From positions 1,194-65,193 of IMG/VR virus record IMGVR_UViG_3300030419_007903: a DNA stretch of 64,000 nucleotides; one strand, 5' to 3'. The notes under the pieces are model-generated. The model was not told where the DNA came from. It saw nothing but the letters and a program-made list of their open reading frames with translations, and did no database searches. Both the position numbers and the translations under genes were made by a program. Source of the stretch: a virus. Of this stretch, positions 1 to 7,956 are shown in pieces; position 1 is the stretch's first letter, and the number at the start of each line of letters is the position of its first letter.

Positions 1-239
1 TCTTTAAGTATTTGAAGTATGGATCTAGCCAGACTAACGGCCTTTTTTTTGCTTAAAATAACATCCCAGCAAAGGTTTTTGGAATCGTCAACTTCTTGTG
101 AGTTACAAGAATAGTGAGTGATGGAGATACCCTCCTCATCATTATACTTAGTTACTCTTAGGAGATGGGCTTGACAGTCGCAATCGGTGACTATGTCGTG
201 AGTAATATAGTCTTTATCATCTGCTATAAAGTCGTTCAT
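1..239 (-). CDS. hypothetical protein, 3' end beyond window
   Basis: An open frame starts with ATG at 239 and runs off the left edge of the window, giving 79 visible codons (MNDFIADDKDYITHDI...). Its start overlaps the stop of the upstream gene by four bases (ATGA), the arrangement used throughout this operon. There are four Cys residues, two of them in a DCDC motif near residue 20, but no recognisable domain. Function unknown; the coding call rests on overlap and length. Confidence 0.7.
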   Translation of the reverse strand, partial: MNDFIADDKDYITHDIVTDCDCQAHLLRVTKYNDEEGISITHYSCNSQEVDDSKNLCWDVILSKKKAVSLARSILQILK

Positions 240-448
240 GTATGCTTCTCTTGCTCCCTGCCTTGCTTATCTATGTAATATTCTTTGTCGGGAGGGTCGT
301 CTCCTTCAAAATCTTTCCAATCAAACTCTCTTCCAAGTGCCTCCAAATTATTCATTCCAGCCCAAAATAAACCGCGCCCATCTTTATCATTAGAAAGGGT
401 AAGCATACCTCTTCTGCCCATTTTGAATAATAATTCTTTATATGTCAT
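236..448 (-). CDS. hypothetical protein (70 aa)
   Basis: A 70-residue charged protein without membrane segment or known motif. ATG at 448; the stop overlaps the start of the next gene by four bases, and one base separates it from the stop of the upstream gene. This tight packing supports a translated gene. I do not recognise a family. Confidence 0.7.
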   Translation of the reverse strand: MTYKELLFKMGRRGMLTLSNDKDGRGLFWAGMNNLEALGREFDWKDFEGDDPPDKEYYIDKQGREQEKHT

Positions 449-449
449 A

Positions 450-737
450 TTATCTTAAATCTACTAGCTTAAATTTTAAAGGAGTCATTTCCATGCTAAT
501 TGGATCACAGGTATAGTCAAATTTAATTCGTTTGTTTGATTTCTCTATGATTTTATTTATTATGGTAATAATCCCTAATTGTGGATAGTCGCCACTTCGA
601 CTGCCAAATCTCACATCATAATCTTTCAAGACTGATTCTTTAGTGGGAACAGTCAAGGATAACAATGCTATCATTGCAGACTCATCTTTTTGAAGAAGGT
701 CATTCAAAATTGCCTCTATATCTTTTTCGTTTACCAT
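450..737 (-). CDS. hypothetical protein (95 aa)
   Basis: A 95-residue protein beginning MVNEKDIEAILNDLL. The first half is probably helical and acidic; the second half is basic and beta-like. No known motif. ATG at 737 lies inside the last codons of the upstream small membrane-protein gene (7-base overlap), consistent with translational coupling. Function unknown. Confidence 0.7.
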   Translation of the reverse strand: MVNEKDIEAILNDLLQKDESAMIALLSLTVPTKESVLKDYDVRFGSRSGDYPQLGIITIINKIIEKSNKRIKFDYTCDPISMEMTPLKFKLVDLR

Positions 738-931
738 TTATGTATTATATTACCTATAATGAAAAAACACGTAATTAAATTCACAAGGATGATAAAAGTT
801 CTCAAGAAAAGACTTACTTGCGCCTGCTTTAAAGATAATATAGGTATATCTGGCTCATCCTCATCCGTCTTTCCAATACGGTGATCTACTGTCCTACACC
901 ATATTAACCATAGGTTTTTGATAAACCTCAT
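731..931 (-). CDS. small predicted membrane protein (66 aa)
   Basis: A 66-residue protein with one hydrophobic segment near the C-terminus (about residues 43-62, rich in Ile, Leu and Phe) and a charged N-terminal half, so a C-terminally anchored inner-membrane protein is plausible. It overlaps the downstream gene by 7 bases and its ATG overlaps the stop of the 29-residue gene upstream (ATGA). Function unknown. Confidence 0.55.
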   Translation of the reverse strand: MRFIKNLWLIWCRTVDHRIGKTDEDEPDIPILSLKQAQVSLFLRTFIILVNLITCFFIIGNIIHKW

Positions 932-1017
932 ACTAAGTATTCGGCCGCCAAGACACAGTTAACTATAATAATAAAAAATATTATAGCCCACCATCCGATT
1001 ATTTCTTTTTTAGTCAT
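928..1017 (-). CDS. 29-aa single-span membrane microprotein
   Basis: A 29-codon frame encodes MTKKEIIGWW followed by a run of Ala, Ile, Phe and Val long enough for one transmembrane helix. Its TGA overlaps the ATG of the next gene as ATGA, and it fills the only gap between the pseudopilin gene and the small genes downstream. Coding is inferred from the overlap and the clean hydrophobic composition. No function can be assigned. Confidence 0.45.
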   Translation of the reverse strand: MTKKEIIGWWAIIFFIIIVNCVLAAEYLV

Positions 1018-1031
1018 TTTAAAGCTCTGAT

Positions 1032-2030
1032 TCATTCCCAATCATCATCCCAATACCAACCCCAAGAGTCATATAGTTTAGGCTCTCCAAAAGAATCGGG
1101 CAGCTCTCTTAAATTCCATTCTCGAGTATATCGACCTATACCGCCCCCCATCCAGCCTTTCCATGGGTGGTCGTTTGGATTTGGATAAACAGCTCTTTCT
1201 TGTAGCCATTTTATATCTCTATTATTTGGGCTTAATACGGTATCCAAGCTAGTGTTTGGATTCTTAACGTGCTCTGGTATATTTTTAGTAAGTTCTTCTA
1301 GCCATCTTCTAAATTCGACATGCCCATCAGTAAATGATATAACTGAGCCGTTAACATGATAAATACCGGGCCAATCCATAGAAAAAATAGATTCTTTGCC
1401 TTTTAGCGTTGGCACTACTCTAAAGTTTCCAGCGTTTATCGACTCTGCTGGCATCTCAATAAACGTAAACATCTTGCTTGGATCATTTACATCTGAATAT
1501 TTATGATGTACTTGGTATTGATTATCATGTAAAAAAGGCCAGCCTGACCAACCGCCCATAAAAACATTCATACTATAAGAACGAGCACGGGCTACAGTTG
1601 TAGTCTTATTGGTTTCAAAAGGATACGGAGGAACCATTCCCCATCTTTTGCCATCCCAGCTAACCATAGATTTATCTTGGGGGCATCTGTATATTCCTTT
1701 ACCAGCATACTTAAATAAAGGAGACCATATTAAAGGCCTTTCTGTCTGCGCCCATTTACTCCACCTACTGCCGCCAGACATACTGTCAGCTACCCAAGCT
1801 CTAGGGGCGGTAGGCTCATTGTGCCAAGCAGATGCGTAGGCTATTTTATCGTCTGAATCAAGCGCAAGCTGACTCATTGAATAATTCAATTGCTTTTGAT
1901 TAGAAATACATAACGCTTTAGACGCACTCTGCTTGCTTTTGGACAGGGCTGGCAGAAGTAGAGCAGCTAGAATGGCTATGATTGCAATAACAACCAGTAG
2001 CTCAATTAAGCTGAAACCTCTACGATTCAT
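1032..2030 (-). CDS. type II pseudopilin-like protein with H-X9-DG motif
   Basis: The N-terminus is a textbook prepilin leader and helix: a short basic leader MNRRG, then [16 protein letters not shown], with the expected prepilin-peptidase site after G5 and Glu at mature position 5. The 332-residue protein ends with a long soluble domain containing [12 protein letters not shown], which fits the processing-associated H-X9-DG motif known from the abundant prepilin-like proteins of Planctomycetes, Verrucomicrobia and Lentisphaerae. Its ATG overlaps the stop of the phosphomannomutase gene (TAATG). No secretion ATPase or prepilin peptidase is in the window, so host machinery would have to process it. 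Such a gene in a phage context is unusual; a virion, surface or decoy role is only a guess. Confidence 0.88.
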   Translation of the reverse strand: MNRRGFSLIELLVVIAIIAILAALLLPALSKSKQSASKALCISNQKQLNYSMSQLALDSDDKIAYASAWHNEPTAPRAWVADSMSGGSRWSKWAQTERPLIWSPLFKYAGKGIYRCPQDKSMVSWDGKRWGMVPPYPFETNKTTTVARARSYSMNVFMGGWSGWPFLHDNQYQVHHKYSDVNDPSKMFTFIEMPAESINAGNFRVVPTLKGKESIFSMDWPGIYHVNGSVISFTDGHVEFRRWLEELTKNIPEHVKNPNTSLDTVLSPNNRDIKWLQERAVYPNPNDHPWKGWMGGGIGRYTREWNLRELPDSFGEPKLYDSWGWYWDDDWE

Positions 2031-2803
2031 TAATAATTCGAGTTAATAATTTCCTTAGTATGCCGCCAATTTTTTACTTGCCAAAAGGTATCAGCTTTTT
2101 GTGCTATTGAATAGTCGTTGCCACCTTCGTAGCATTTGTCACCAAAAAATATAATCTCATCTGGTATATCTTCAAACAAAATATGTTTCATCACTTGACC
2201 TTTATCGCTTCCTAAAGGCTGAATGTCAAGCGAAATCTGACCTCCAATTAAAGCTTCTACATTATATTTCTTTTTAAAATTTTTATTAAATTTGTTAGCT
2301 AAATTTTCTCTTTCTTTATTTGTTTCATCCCATGTAGAATAATAAAGTCGCAAATGTTCTGATGCGCCGCGCCCTACTATACTAAAGTTTAAGGCCCCAG
2401 AACGGTATTCAAAATGAGGAGGTTTTCGATATTGAAAGGGCGAGTTGCTTACTTGCGCGGACAGCCAATCTTCGATTTCGTCGGGTAGTTCAAGATCATT
2501 CTGATAAACACACTTATTGTTTTTCCAATATTCATTACCCATGCAGCTAAAAATACCAAGGCATTTTTTTAAAATTTTATTTGGCACCTGCTCTTTTATT
2601 TTTGGCAAATCACTTCCCGAAACCAAATATACATTTTTGTCTTCAGTCCACGACTCAAAGAAATCTGCAAATGTGGCCTCCATTGGCTGACGAGGCTCAG
2701 TAAGAGTACCGTCGATGTCAAATAAAAAACACTTAATCTTCTGCCCAACGCACTCACTATTGAGTGGCCAAGCTAAATTAGGTTTTTTTGTATTTGCTGG
2801 CAT
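2030..2803 (-). CDS. phosphomannomutase, eukaryotic-type (HAD family)
   Basis: The 257-residue protein resembles the HAD-type phosphomannomutase family (PMM1/PMM2), which converts mannose-6-phosphate to mannose-1-phosphate. HAD motif I DIDGTLT is at about residues 29-35, followed by VSGSD, a substrate-loop [24 protein letters not shown] and the acidic motif [13 protein letters not shown] near the C-terminus. Length matches the family (about 250). Mannose-1-phosphate feeds GDP-mannose, the substrate of the Gmd (48503-49579) and Fcl (49576-50550) proteins in this window, so it probably serves GDP-fucose synthesis. No mannose-1-phosphate guanylyltransferase is evident here. The start overlaps a small upstream gene by 26 bases. 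Confidence 0.9.
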   Translation of the reverse strand: MPANTKKPNLAWPLNSECVGQKIKCFLFDIDGTLTEPRQPMEATFADFFESWTEDKNVYLVSGSDLPKIKEQVPNKILKKCLGIFSCMGNEYWKNNKCVYQNDLELPDEIEDWLSAQVSNSPFQYRKPPHFEYRSGALNFSIVGRGASEHLRLYYSTWDETNKERENLANKFNKNFKKKYNVEALIGGQISLDIQPLGSDKGQVMKHILFEDIPDEIIFFGDKCYEGGNDYSIAQKADTFWQVKNWRHTKEIINSNY

Positions 2804-2960
2804 CTTTAAATTTATCGTACTCCTCTAATATTTTACACCCTTCCTCCCTAGAAATCCCAAAACTTCGCCAATATTCTTCATGCCAATCATTCTCAATCTC
2901 CCCAAAACAGTTTAACATCTTCATAAGTAACAATTTCCAATCTGGATTATTTAAACTCAT
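2778..2960 (-). CDS. hypothetical protein (60 aa)
   Basis: A 60-residue, Trp- and Glu-rich protein (MSLNNPDWKLLLMK...) starting with ATG at 2960, three bases after the upstream oxygenase stop. It overlaps the phosphomannomutase start by 26 bases. No motif recognised; the composition and position fit a translated operon gene. Confidence 0.6.
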   Translation of the reverse strand: MSLNNPDWKLLLMKMLNCFGEIENDWHEEYWRSFGISREEGCKILEEYDKFKDASKYKKT

Positions 2961-2963
2961 AGT

Positions 2964-3680
2964 TTATACTAATGTTTGGCCGTGCTTCCAATGCGCTCGA
3001 TCATAAAGCCTGTTTGTAACAGGAATTTTATCATAAAAATAGTAAGCTAAAGTGCGGCGCGTTTCATGTTCTGGACAATTAAGAGGATGGGGATGTCCAT
3101 GTGGCGCATCTTCAATATTAAAAATAACAGCTCTATTAAAAATAGCCTCAACGCTATGATAAGGTTTAGTAAGCTCTTTGTCCCAAAGTTCTAAGTCTCC
3201 ACCCCAATCTTTATCCCAGCGTTTATTTAAAAAAATTATGATATTTACTTTGCGGTAAAATTCAGGATTAGCCGAGTTTCCTGTAAAATTAAAATCATGA
3301 TGAACGCCCAAGAAACCTCCCCGTCTAGTAAAATGCAAACCTCCCCCTGTATAAGAATCATCCCCAACTAAAGAAGGCATATTAGTAATCGTTCTTAAGA
3401 AGGAAAGAAAATTGGGGCTATTAACATATTTACTTATCACCCTTGTAACAGGAGGCAAATCAGCAGCATCACTAATACCAAATTTTCCAATTTGGTCATC
3501 GTGGTTAGATTCACGGTTATAAGCGCGATACTGATTAGAAAAGATTTCAGCTTCATCTGCCGCACTATCCATCACAACTGGATCTAAAAAATTATCTAAT
3601 ACAATATGCGGAAAAGGAATTTTATTGTAATAATCACGACAAATTCTGTGAGCGTTTTGTTGTAAATTTATATTTAGCAT
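2964..3680 (-). CDS. 2-oxoglutarate/Fe(II)-dependent oxygenase
   Basis: The 238-residue protein has the double-stranded beta-helix signature of 2OG-Fe(II) oxygenases (prolyl 4-hydroxylase-like branch): HHDFN supplies the HxD pair, the downstream APHGHPHPL region the distal His, and ETRRTLAYYFYDK the Arg that binds 2-oxoglutarate. These enzymes hydroxylate proteins, sugars or small molecules; the substrate is unknown. It is one of four such genes within 6 kb (with 3674, 5094 and 7957), lying among sugar genes, so glycan or glycoprotein modification is plausible. The ATG overlaps the upstream stop by seven bases. Confidence 0.85.
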   Translation of the reverse strand: MLNINLQQNAHRICRDYYNKIPFPHIVLDNFLDPVVMDSAADEAEIFSNQYRAYNRESNHDDQIGKFGISDAADLPPVTRVISKYVNSPNFLSFLRTITNMPSLVGDDSYTGGGLHFTRRGGFLGVHHDFNFTGNSANPEFYRKVNIIIFLNKRWDKDWGGDLELWDKELTKPYHSVEAIFNRAVIFNIEDAPHGHPHPLNCPEHETRRTLAYYFYDKIPVTNRLYDRAHWKHGQTLV

Positions 3681-4189
3681 GATCCTACTCTCAAATTAAA
3701 TAATTGTAAAGATAGTCTGGGCCGATGGCTAGTCACAGGAGTTACCATATGATCGGCTTTCTCAGTATGAACTAACCGATTATGAATAGGTTCAATACCT
3801 GTCCAAGGGTCAGAATCATTAATGCGGTAAAGGAAAAGCCCCCCTTCACGGACACTATAGTCAGGATTTAAATGAATAGTCAAAGCTTGATCGACATGCC
3901 CATCATTATGAATTGGAATATAAGACAAATGAGTCCACCTATAAAACATACCAATAAAATAATAATTCTTCAAAAAAGGAAGCGCGTCATGCACAAAAGG
4001 CATAATGCGTCCCATCTCATGATTGTTCAACTCATTAACAAGTACCACAGTGGAGTGATCTACTATGTCTGGACTCCATGCTTGGTGATTAGTTCTATCA
4101 GAGCTAGGTTTATTGTGATATTTGAAAATAAGTTCATCACATAAATCATGGGGTAAGATATCATCAACAATATTAACTTGTTTTGCCAT
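3674..4189 (-). CDS. 2-oxoglutarate/Fe(II)-dependent oxygenase (short)
   Basis: A 171-residue protein of the same fold: IPIHNDGHVDQALTIHLN contains the HxD metal pair, followed by EGGLFLY, a distal His in HTEKADHMVTPV and the Arg in SHRPRLSLQLF. It is shorter than the neighbouring oxygenase and not obviously a duplicate of it. Substrate unknown. It overlaps genes on both sides by 7 and 17 bases, so all three are probably cotranslated. Confidence 0.8.
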   Translation of the reverse strand: MAKQVNIVDDILPHDLCDELIFKYHNKPSSDRTNHQAWSPDIVDHSTVVLVNELNNHEMGRIMPFVHDALPFLKNYYFIGMFYRWTHLSYIPIHNDGHVDQALTIHLNPDYSVREGGLFLYRINDSDPWTGIEPIHNRLVHTEKADHMVTPVTSHRPRLSLQLFNLRVGSC

Positions 4190-4391
4190 TAGCTTTTGAA
4201 CGAGGAATAGTTATTAATTTTAAAGGTTTTTCACCAACAAAGCCTTCATCATCTAGGTACGCCAATAAGATACGCGCAGCAGAAACATAGGTTGACTCTG
4301 AATTAACAGTAAAATGTATTTCCATTCCGTCACTTAAATCGTAAAGAATTGCAAATATACCATCAATCTGAATGTGTTTTGCTCGACGCAT
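4173..4391 (-). CDS. hypothetical protein (72 aa)
   Basis: I chose the ATG at 4391 (MRRAKHIQIDGIFAIL) over a TTG at 4424, because the longer form would bury more of the upstream spanin gene. The protein is an alpha/beta mix of 72 residues with no motif I recognise. It overlaps the o-spanin gene by 29 bases and the next oxygenase gene by 17. Confidence 0.55.
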   Translation of the reverse strand: MRRAKHIQIDGIFAILYDLSDGMEIHFTVNSESTYVSAARILLAYLDDEGFVGEKPLKLITIPRSKANGKTS

Positions 4392-4674
4392 TAAAGTTAT
4401 TAGTTTCGTAAGTTTGAATAACAATTCTTAATTTTTGTATATATTCTGCCATATCTACCATGTTCTTGGAAAGTTTAAGATAATTTTCATTGTCCAACGC
4501 AAACCAAGCGTTGGAATTAGCATTAAAAAAACGCCAATCAACCTCTCGTAATTCCATTTGGGCTGGCAATGGGGGCCGAATAAATTTTACAGAATCGTCC
4601 TTGTACAAAACACGAGGTGACGAACACCCCACAAGGATAATTATTAATAAAAATATTTTAAAATGTTTATTCAT
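4363..4674 (-). CDS. o-spanin-like outer-membrane lipoprotein
   Basis: The 103-residue product starts MNKHFKIFLLIIILVGCSS, a lipoprotein signal peptide with a lipobox LVGC; Cys17 would be lipidated. The start at ATG 4674 gives this signal; an upstream extension would not. It directly follows and overlaps by 8 bases an inner-membrane coiled-coil protein of i-spanin form (4667-5101). Two-component spanins fuse the inner and outer membranes at the end of lysis in Gram-negative hosts. The assignment is from architecture and context, not from sequence identity to a named spanin. Confidence 0.65.
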   Translation of the reverse strand: MNKHFKIFLLIIILVGCSSPRVLYKDDSVKFIRPPLPAQMELREVDWRFFNANSNAWFALDNENYLKLSKNMVDMAEYIQKLRIVIQTYETNNFNASSKTHSD

Positions 4675-5101
4675 TATTTTCAAGGTTCGATGTTCCAAAG
4701 TCTATTTTATTAGTATTGACTAGAGAGGGATCGCTCAACTTTTCAAATGTTTTCATTACTTTATTGCTCGCTCGATTTACAAGGCGTTCCATTAATGAAG
4801 CTTTACGCTCGGCAATTTTCTCTAAATCATGTGTTCTTAAAACTTTATCTAGCTCCTCTTTTCTTTTATTTGCCGCAGCACTGATAGTATTATTCAAAGC
4901 GGTAAGTTTGTCAATATCTTTTTGAGCGTTGGTGAAAGATTTTTCTAAATCAGATATTTGCGTATTATAATTTTCAATTTGAACTTTGTTTAATTCATTT
5001 TCTTTCTTTAGTTTTTGATTCTGCTTGTAAAAAATATAACCTGTCATTCCTGTTATCAACAAGGCTGCCGCAAATCCTCCTAATATATATTTGTTAAACA
5101 T
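4667..5101 (-). CDS. i-spanin-like inner-membrane coiled-coil protein
   Basis: The 144-residue product has one N-terminal transmembrane helix (about residues 4-25) followed by a long charged coiled coil (about 30-110) containing ALNNTISAAANKRKEELDKV, a pattern common in phage Rz-like proteins. ATG 5101 is preferred to an upstream start because it gives an 8-base overlap with the preceding gene. The lipoprotein gene next to it completes a probable two-component spanin. It is unusual that the pair lies inside a cluster of oxygenase and sugar genes rather than next to an endolysin. Confidence 0.68.
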   Translation of the reverse strand: MFNKYILGGFAAALLITGMTGYIFYKQNQKLKKENELNKVQIENYNTQISDLEKSFTNAQKDIDKLTALNNTISAAANKRKEELDKVLRTHDLEKIAERKASLMERLVNRASNKVMKTFEKLSDPSLVNTNKIDFGTSNLENNE

Positions 5102-5768
5102 TTTTGTAAAGATCGTAATAATCACCTATGGCGAATTTACGATTTATAGTAACAGATTCAAGGCATTTAGATTCATCATATCTACTGTACGGCATAACTC
5201 TGAAGTCAAAACTTACGCGTGTTTTGCCGGTATCATTATCTTTATTGCCGTGAAAACATTTGTTACCGTTAAAAATACAAAATTCACCAACTTCCATCTC
5301 TACTGGATGAAAGTCCTTAATCCCCGGCACGGACTCTAGCCACATAGCATTATTACCAAACATTCGAGTTATGGCAATCTGAATATTTATTTCCCAATCT
5401 GGATGACGATGGTCATCGTCTGAGTCATAGTGCCAACGATGAACAGCTTGATCATTTGGCAAATGCACCCGAAAACTAGGAAATTTTTGGTAAACAAAAT
5501 CCTCTTTAAAAATCGGAGCTACCACATCTTTTATAAAATTTAAATAAACTTCTTTAATTTTAACTCCTTTTTCCGAACGCAATGACTCATAAAAAGTTTG
5601 ATGAAAGTCAGTTCGAGTCTCATTTTCAAAATTGAGTTGGGAATTAGGCATAAGCTCATGCCGAAACAAATGAAGCTCATCAAGTTGAGATGCTGAAACG
5701 GAAAAGATCTCCGCTACTTCCTTGGGAAAGTTATAGTTTTCTGTATTATATTTTTTAATAACGCTCAT
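5094..5768 (-). CDS. 2-oxoglutarate/Fe(II)-dependent oxygenase (StrG/phytanoyl-type)
   Basis: The 224-residue protein shows HRWHYDSDDDH (HxD), NAMWLESVPG, GEFCIFNGNKCFHGN (distal His) and TRVSFDFRVMP (2-oxoglutarate Arg). This arrangement resembles the phytanoyl-CoA-dioxygenase-like oxygenases found near aminoglycoside genes (StrG-like), which suggests a sugar or small-molecule substrate. ATG 5768 is chosen because it overlaps the upstream stop as TAATG; an ATG at 5804 is possible but would lie inside the upstream gene. Confidence 0.82.
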   Translation of the reverse strand: MSVIKKYNTENYNFPKEVAEIFSVSASQLDELHLFRHELMPNSQLNFENETRTDFHQTFYESLRSEKGVKIKEVYLNFIKDVVAPIFKEDFVYQKFPSFRVHLPNDQAVHRWHYDSDDDHRHPDWEINIQIAITRMFGNNAMWLESVPGIKDFHPVEMEVGEFCIFNGNKCFHGNKDNDTGKTRVSFDFRVMPYSRYDESKCLESVTINRKFAIGDYYDLYKNV

Positions 5769-6346
5769 TATATTTTTTGTGATAACATGTGACCTTCGAT
5801 ACATTTAAAGTCTAAATCATCCATGTTATATTTATTTTTTAAATCTACAAAATGATAGTTTGTAAAACCGGCCTCTCTCATAAATTCTTCAGATTTAAAT
5901 TTAGCACAATTTAAATTATTTCTGCCTAGAAAATAACCGCCTTTAATTATATTACGAGCAGCCCACTTTTGCCCTCTAATTTTAAGTTGAGGGGTTGTGG
6001 GAAAGCTACCTAAATCATTATGGCAAAAAGCAATAGGAATATCATCTAAAGGACTTAAAAGATTACAATCTTTAATCGTAACACGGGAATGATTCGTGGG
6101 ATTACTGATATCAAACCCAACGCACCTTTCTTTCCCAAAAAACTCGCATAACAAATTAAAAGAAACACAACGATTAGTTCCTAATAATACAATGTAGCCA
6201 TCATTAGGAATATCAGAGATATTTAAAATTATATTTTTATAAATTTTATAAGCATAATAATTTTCTCCATAATTATCTACGTCGGCATGTTCGCTTGGGT
6301 TATCATACCAATATTCTTCATTGTAATATTTTTTTTCGTCTTCCAT
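5768..6346 (-). CDS. putative SAM-dependent methyltransferase-like protein
   Basis: A 192-residue alpha/beta protein. IVLLGTNRCVSFNLLCEFFG followed by CVGFDIS reads like the motif I and acidic motif II of a Rossmann-type methyltransferase, and the end (GHMLSQK) is beta-like. The glycine motif is atypical (LLGTN rather than GxGxG), so catalytic competence is uncertain. Flanked by a fucosyltransferase and an oxygenase with TAATG overlaps on both sides, it may methylate a sugar or be a degenerate relative. Confidence 0.5.
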   Translation of the reverse strand: MEDEKKYYNEEYWYDNPSEHADVDNYGENYYAYKIYKNIILNISDIPNDGYIVLLGTNRCVSFNLLCEFFGKERCVGFDISNPTNHSRVTIKDCNLLSPLDDIPIAFCHNDLGSFPTTPQLKIRGQKWAARNIIKGGYFLGRNNLNCAKFKSEEFMREAGFTNYHFVDLKNKYNMDDLDFKCIEGHMLSQKI

Positions 6347-7209
6347 TATCTTTCTTCTATATCATTTAAATTTACAAAACGCCAGTCATTGCTATCATAC
6401 TCTTTTATATATTTGTATCGCGGCTCATCATCTACAAATAGAGCTATGTCAGGCCGCGCTGCACTCCACTCATTAACTAATTTGGCATTACCAGCTTGAG
6501 GTACGGGCATAAAAATTTCTGTAGCAGCAGATAAAAAAGCTCCCCACCATGAAAAGGTACTTTGAGAACAGATTATTTTTTTAAAGGAAGTTAAAGCTCT
6601 AAAATCATTTAACTGAGTAGGATTCCAAGAATGGTAATGCTGCATTGGCATGGGAAAAGACACATCTTTACCTAAAATAATAGGATTATACTCATCAAAC
6701 CATTTCATATAAGGGCTATCTAATGTTTCTGGATCAGAACAAATGTATAAATTATTAAAAGAAGTGCTTTCTAAGGCTTGCCGAAAATATTCAAAATCTA
6801 CCAAAAAAGGACGGTCAGGGTGAAAGGTAGTAATATTGTCTCCAAGCCTCATGTGAATGATAATATCTTCGTCAGTTTGCCCTAAATCATAAGGCTCAAT
6901 CGACATCCATTCTTTTACTTGTTTTTTATAAGGACGATAATATTCATACCGCTGAAAGTAACCTCCTTCTAAAATAATCCTACGATCTCCTTCTTTTTTG
7001 TTTAGGATACTCTCTATATCCACTAAATGCATGTTTAGCGTTACTGAAGGTTCATTAATAGTAAGCCCCTCTACTTTGTCTTTAGTGCGGGAAAATCCTT
7101 CTATGGGTAAACAGTCAAGCTTATATCCCAGCTCAGTAGCCAAAATTCTTCCAAAACAATATTGGAACATATTGTTTCCCATTCTGCCTGCCCAATGAAC
7201 TTTTACCAT
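6346..7209 (-). CDS. alpha-1,2-fucosyltransferase-like GT11 glycosyltransferase
   Basis: The 287-residue protein matches family GT11: N-terminal GRMGNNMFQYCFGRILA, central IIHMRLGDN (the HxRxGD GDP-fucose site), and C-terminal IICSQSTFSWWGAFLS. GT11 enzymes transfer L-fucose from GDP-fucose in alpha-1,2 linkage. The window also encodes phosphomannomutase, GDP-mannose dehydratase and GDP-fucose synthase, so the donor can largely be made by this genome. TAATG overlaps join it to the pyrophosphatase and methyltransferase-like genes. Confidence 0.9.
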   Translation of the reverse strand: MVKVHWAGRMGNNMFQYCFGRILATELGYKLDCLPIEGFSRTKDKVEGLTINEPSVTLNMHLVDIESILNKKEGDRRIILEGGYFQRYEYYRPYKKQVKEWMSIEPYDLGQTDEDIIIHMRLGDNITTFHPDRPFLVDFEYFRQALESTSFNNLYICSDPETLDSPYMKWFDEYNPIILGKDVSFPMPMQHYHSWNPTQLNDFRALTSFKKIICSQSTFSWWGAFLSAATEIFMPVPQAGNAKLVNEWSAARPDIALFVDDEPRYKYIKEYDSNDWRFVNLNDIEER

Positions 7210-7727
7210 TATCTAGCTTTCCATTGCTCATAAGCGTCCGTTATTTTTGCTTGAGCTTTATTTCCGTTTTGCCAATCTCCTACCTCCACTTCTCCCTTGA
7301 TATCTTCTTTATATATCCTAAAGAAATGTTTAAAAATCTTAAGGTCTGACTCGCCTACATCAGAAAGCTTTTTATACTTGTCAATAGGAGCATATTCGGG
7401 GACTGCTAAAATTTTATCATCCCTAACCCCTTTGTCTAAAAATTTAAGAATTCCCAATGGGCGACACTGGACTACCATCCCAGTCTGAATAGGGTCATGA
7501 TTGTAAACTAAAATATCTAAAGCGTCTCCGTCTTCAGCGATAGTTTGAGGTATGAATCCATAGTTAATAGGATAATGAAGAGAAGATGCTAAACACCTAG
7601 AAAGAATAAAGCATTGATGCTCAGGACTATACTCATACTTTGTATTAACCCCTTTAGGGATTTCTATAACTGCATTGATTGTCTTGCCATCATCAAAAGA
7701 TAAAGGTAAATCATCCCTGTAATTCAT
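7209..7727 (-). CDS. ppa: inorganic pyrophosphatase (family I)
   Basis: The 172-residue protein carries the family I soluble pyrophosphatase signature DGDALDILV, preceded by YPINYGFIPQT and followed by the conserved KEDIKG...GWW-like C-terminal region. Length (about 170) is typical. It hydrolyses the PPi released by sugar nucleotidyltransferases and DNA polymerase, pulling those reactions forward. Its place directly upstream of a fucosyltransferase suggests coupling to nucleotide-sugar synthesis (inference). Cytoplasmic. Confidence 0.93.
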   Translation of the reverse strand: MNYRDDLPLSFDDGKTINAVIEIPKGVNTKYEYSPEHQCFILSRCLASSLHYPINYGFIPQTIAEDGDALDILVYNHDPIQTGMVVQCRPLGILKFLDKGVRDDKILAVPEYAPIDKYKKLSDVGESDLKIFKHFFRIYKEDIKGEVEVGDWQNGNKAQAKITDAYEQWKAR

Positions 7728-7932
7728 CTGGGTAACTCTTATGTAAAGTAATTAAAGCTGAATCAGCTTGATCTATTTTTTCTATTAATTTGACGCACTC
7801 CAATATAATATCTGGATGCTCCCCAATACCCACAGAATTATACAAATAATTGTCCAAACATACCTTGGCCTTTGCCTTTTCTGACTCTAAATGTAAAACC
7901 AAGCCTCTTAAAATATCGCTTTTTAATTCCAT
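7711..7932 (-). CDS. hypothetical helical protein (73 aa)
   Basis: A 73-residue, probably all-helical protein (MELKSDILRGLVLHLESEKAKAK...). It overlaps the pyrophosphatase start by 17 bases and follows an oxygenase gene. No family recognised. Confidence 0.6.
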   Translation of the reverse strand: MELKSDILRGLVLHLESEKAKAKVCLDNYLYNSVGIGEHPDIILECVKLIEKIDQADSALITLHKSYPDELQG

Positions 7933-7956
7933 TATGGTAATAATAAGACTATAGGG

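Noticed and set aside
690-884. Plus-strand open frames throughout, for example 690-884, 4490-4723, 41002-41331 and 48324-48740
   Set aside because: They lie antisense to well-supported minus-strand genes with clear motifs, have no overlaps or promoters of their own and encode low-complexity sequence. They are best read as shadows.
1032-2030. Calling the pseudopilin a sign that the window is bacterial
   Set aside because: The overlapping neighbouring genes, spanins, replication genes and tRNAs argue for a phage; one captured gene fits that better.
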